Assembly (NCBI GenBank): GCA_002843005.1
Contig: PHEX01000011.1
Span: 1-33,564 of the forward strand
From: Candidatus Anoxymicrobium japonicum
Lineage (GTDB): Bacteria > Actinomycetota > Geothermincolia > Fen-727 > Anoxymicrobiaceae
DNA length: 33,564 bases
Direction of reading: 5' to 3'
The notes beneath the pieces were generated by a model. The model saw nothing but the letters and a program-made list of their open reading frames with translations. It did no database searches and was not told where the DNA came from. Every line of letters starts with the position of its first letter. Position 1 is the first letter of the stretch. Shown here in pieces: positions 32,628 to 33,564 of this stretch. The position numbers and the translations under genes are program-made.

Positions 32628-33464
32628 ATGGATATAGGAGAAACCGCGATTGGGATAATAAGGCTGGCGCTCGCCGAGGATCTGGGCGTTGACGGTGACA
32701 TTACTACCGTGGCGGCGTGTTCTCCGGACGCGCGGGGCAAGGCCGTGATAGTAAGCCGTGAGCCGTGTGTCATCGCCGGTGGCCCTATCGCCGCGAAAGT
32801 CTTTGAGCTGGCCGGCGACGGAGCGTCGTACCGGGCGCTCGTGGCGGACGGCGACGCCGTTTCCCCCGACGAGATAATCGCGCGGGTCGAGGGGCCGCTT
32901 TCGGCGATACTGGCGGGTGAGCGCACGGCGTTGAACTTCCTTTGCCACCTGTGTGGCATCGCCACGTTGACGGCGAGGCTTGTCGATATCGCGAAACCGC
33001 ATGGCGTGAAGATAATGGACACCCGCAAGACCAATCCGGGCATGCGCCCGCTGGAGAAGTACGCCGTGGCCATGGGTGGAGGGATCAACCACCGGCAGGG
33101 GCTTTTCGATGGCGTGATCATCAAGGACAATCACATCGCCGCGGCCGGCGGGATCGAGATCGCTGTCCGACGGGTTAGAAACGCTTACGGCGACTCCTTC
33201 CCGATCGAGGTCGAGGCAACCACTCTTGACGAGGTGCGAGAAGCTATCCGCGCGGGCGCGGACATCGTCATGTTTGATAACATGCCACCGGAGATGATCA
33301 GAGAGGCGCTTGCCCTCATTAGCGGCAAGGCGCGCACGGAGGTGTCCGGGGGCGTGACGGGAGAGAACTTGAGTTCGTACGTGGATATTGGCGTTGACGC
33401 GATATCTCTCGGGTTCATAACGCACTCGGCCCCCGCATCCAACCTGTCACTCGAAATAGAATAG
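32628..33464 (+). CDS. nadC: Nicotinate-nucleotide pyrophosphorylase (NadC)
   Basis: 278 residues from ATG 32628, preceded by AAAGGTG at 8 nt; an in-frame TTG 21 nt earlier lies inside nadB and is less likely. It converts quinolinate and PRPP to nicotinate mononucleotide with loss of CO2. Motifs are ALAEDLGVDGDITT, VEGPLSAILAGERTALNFL (core ERTALNFL), KIMDTRKTNPGMRPLEKYAV (core DTRKTNPGMR; TPGLR is commoner), MGGGINHRQGLFDGVIIKDN (core GGGINHR), VEVEATTLDEV and FDNM. It ends the NAD operon. Two palindromic repeats follow at once; the first could act as terminator. Confidence 0.97.
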   Translation: MDIGETAIGIIRLALAEDLGVDGDITTVAACSPDARGKAVIVSREPCVIAGGPIAAKVFELAGDGASYRALVADGDAVSPDEIIARVEGPLSAILAGERTALNFLCHLCGIATLTARLVDIAKPHGVKIMDTRKTNPGMRPLEKYAVAMGGGINHRQGLFDGVIIKDNHIAAAGGIEIAVRRVRNAYGDSFPIEVEATTLDEVREAIRAGADIVMFDNMPPEMIREALALISGKARTEVSGGVTGENLSSYVDIGVDAISLGFITHSAPASNLSLEIE

Positions 33465-33465
33465 C

Positions 33466-33502
33466 AAAATGCATAATGGGGTCAAACCATATTATGCGTT
33501 TT
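33466..33502. repeat. Palindromic repeat, CGCATAAT class, copy 1
   Basis: AAAATGCATAAT pairs with ATTATGCGTTTT (one U-G wobble) around GGGGTCAAACCAT. Read on the minus strand it begins AAAACGCATAAT and carries TTTGACCCC, so it matches the scaffold of the CGCAACAC class with different but complementary inner stem bases. It starts 2 bp after the nadC stop. Confidence 0.85.
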
Positions 33503-33528
33503 AGGTACGACAGCAAGACGTTCAGGTA

Positions 33529-33564
33529 AAAATGCATAATGGGGTCAAACCATATTATGCGTTT
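33529..33564. repeat. Palindromic repeat, CGCATAAT class, copy 2 (cut by the window end)
   Basis: Identical to copy 1 over its visible length. The two copies are separated by a 26-nt spacer (33503-33528), giving a 63-bp period. Further copies may follow beyond the window. Confidence 0.85.

Noticed and set aside
33466..33564. Two hairpin repeats with a 26-nt spacer as a CRISPR array
   Set aside because: The repeat is a near-perfect full-length palindrome related to single copies elsewhere in the window, only two copies are visible and no cas gene is present.

Overview
The window reads as a chromosomal segment of a deep-branching, high-GC member of the Actinomycetota. It is probably an environmental or anaerobic lineage known mainly from metagenomes. 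The evidence is gene order: a DUF6049 exoprotein gene beside murJ; divergent from it the fhaA-fhaB-PP2C-rodA-pbpA morphogenesis block; then tilS-hpt-ftsH-folE-folP-folB-folK-panC-panD-nadA-nadB-nadC, an arrangement typical of actinobacteria. Two tRNA genes (Pro-CGG and Lys-TTT) both encode CCA. No plasmid, phage or transposase gene was found.

Layout. 1-2.7 kb: tRNA-Pro, a D-cysteine desulfhydrase/ACC deaminase-like PLP enzyme, a DUF2085 membrane protein and a small conserved protein. 2.7-7.0 kb (minus strand): DUF6049 secreted protein, MurJ lipid II flippase and a translationally coupled anchored protein. 7.1-12.4 kb (plus strand): two FHA proteins, a PP2C phosphatase with an unusual PASTA ectodomain, RodA and a class B PBP. 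These surround one task, regulated lipid II export and peptidoglycan polymerisation. No Ser/Thr kinase follows, although one usually does. 12.4-19.2 kb is an accessory stretch: a lipoprotein alpha/beta hydrolase without its nucleophile, an unlisted Cys-rich micro-ORF with a perfect Shine-Dalgarno, a truncated cupin gene running into tRNA-like debris, tRNA-Lys, a lone PAS protein, a polysaccharide-type flippase, a degenerate HD-GYP protein and a pseudopilin fused to a beta-rich C-terminal domain. 19.3-33.5 kb: tRNA lysidine synthesis, purine salvage, FtsH, then folate, pantothenate and NAD biosynthesis, interrupted by one reverse-strand AAA ATPase.

Three patterns deserve attention. First, a family of intergenic palindromes (eight copies in three sequence classes) shares a TGACCCC core, with covarying stems in two of the classes. 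Some copies lie in divergent promoter regions and two supply the stop codon of the gene upstream. Second, a separate element with 20-bp inverted ends and apparent 3-bp target duplications occurs once between hpt and ftsH and once inside the DUF2085 coding sequence, where it adds exactly 20 codons without breaking the frame. Third, murJ, the PP2C gene and rodA each have a strong Shine-Dalgarno correctly spaced from a non-standard codon (GTC, ATC, ACG), in a frame that extends the protein with family-like N-terminal sequence.

All calls rest on reading the sequence and the translations. No database search or folding program was run, so family names rely on recognised motifs, and starts are judged by Shine-Dalgarno position and family N-termini.
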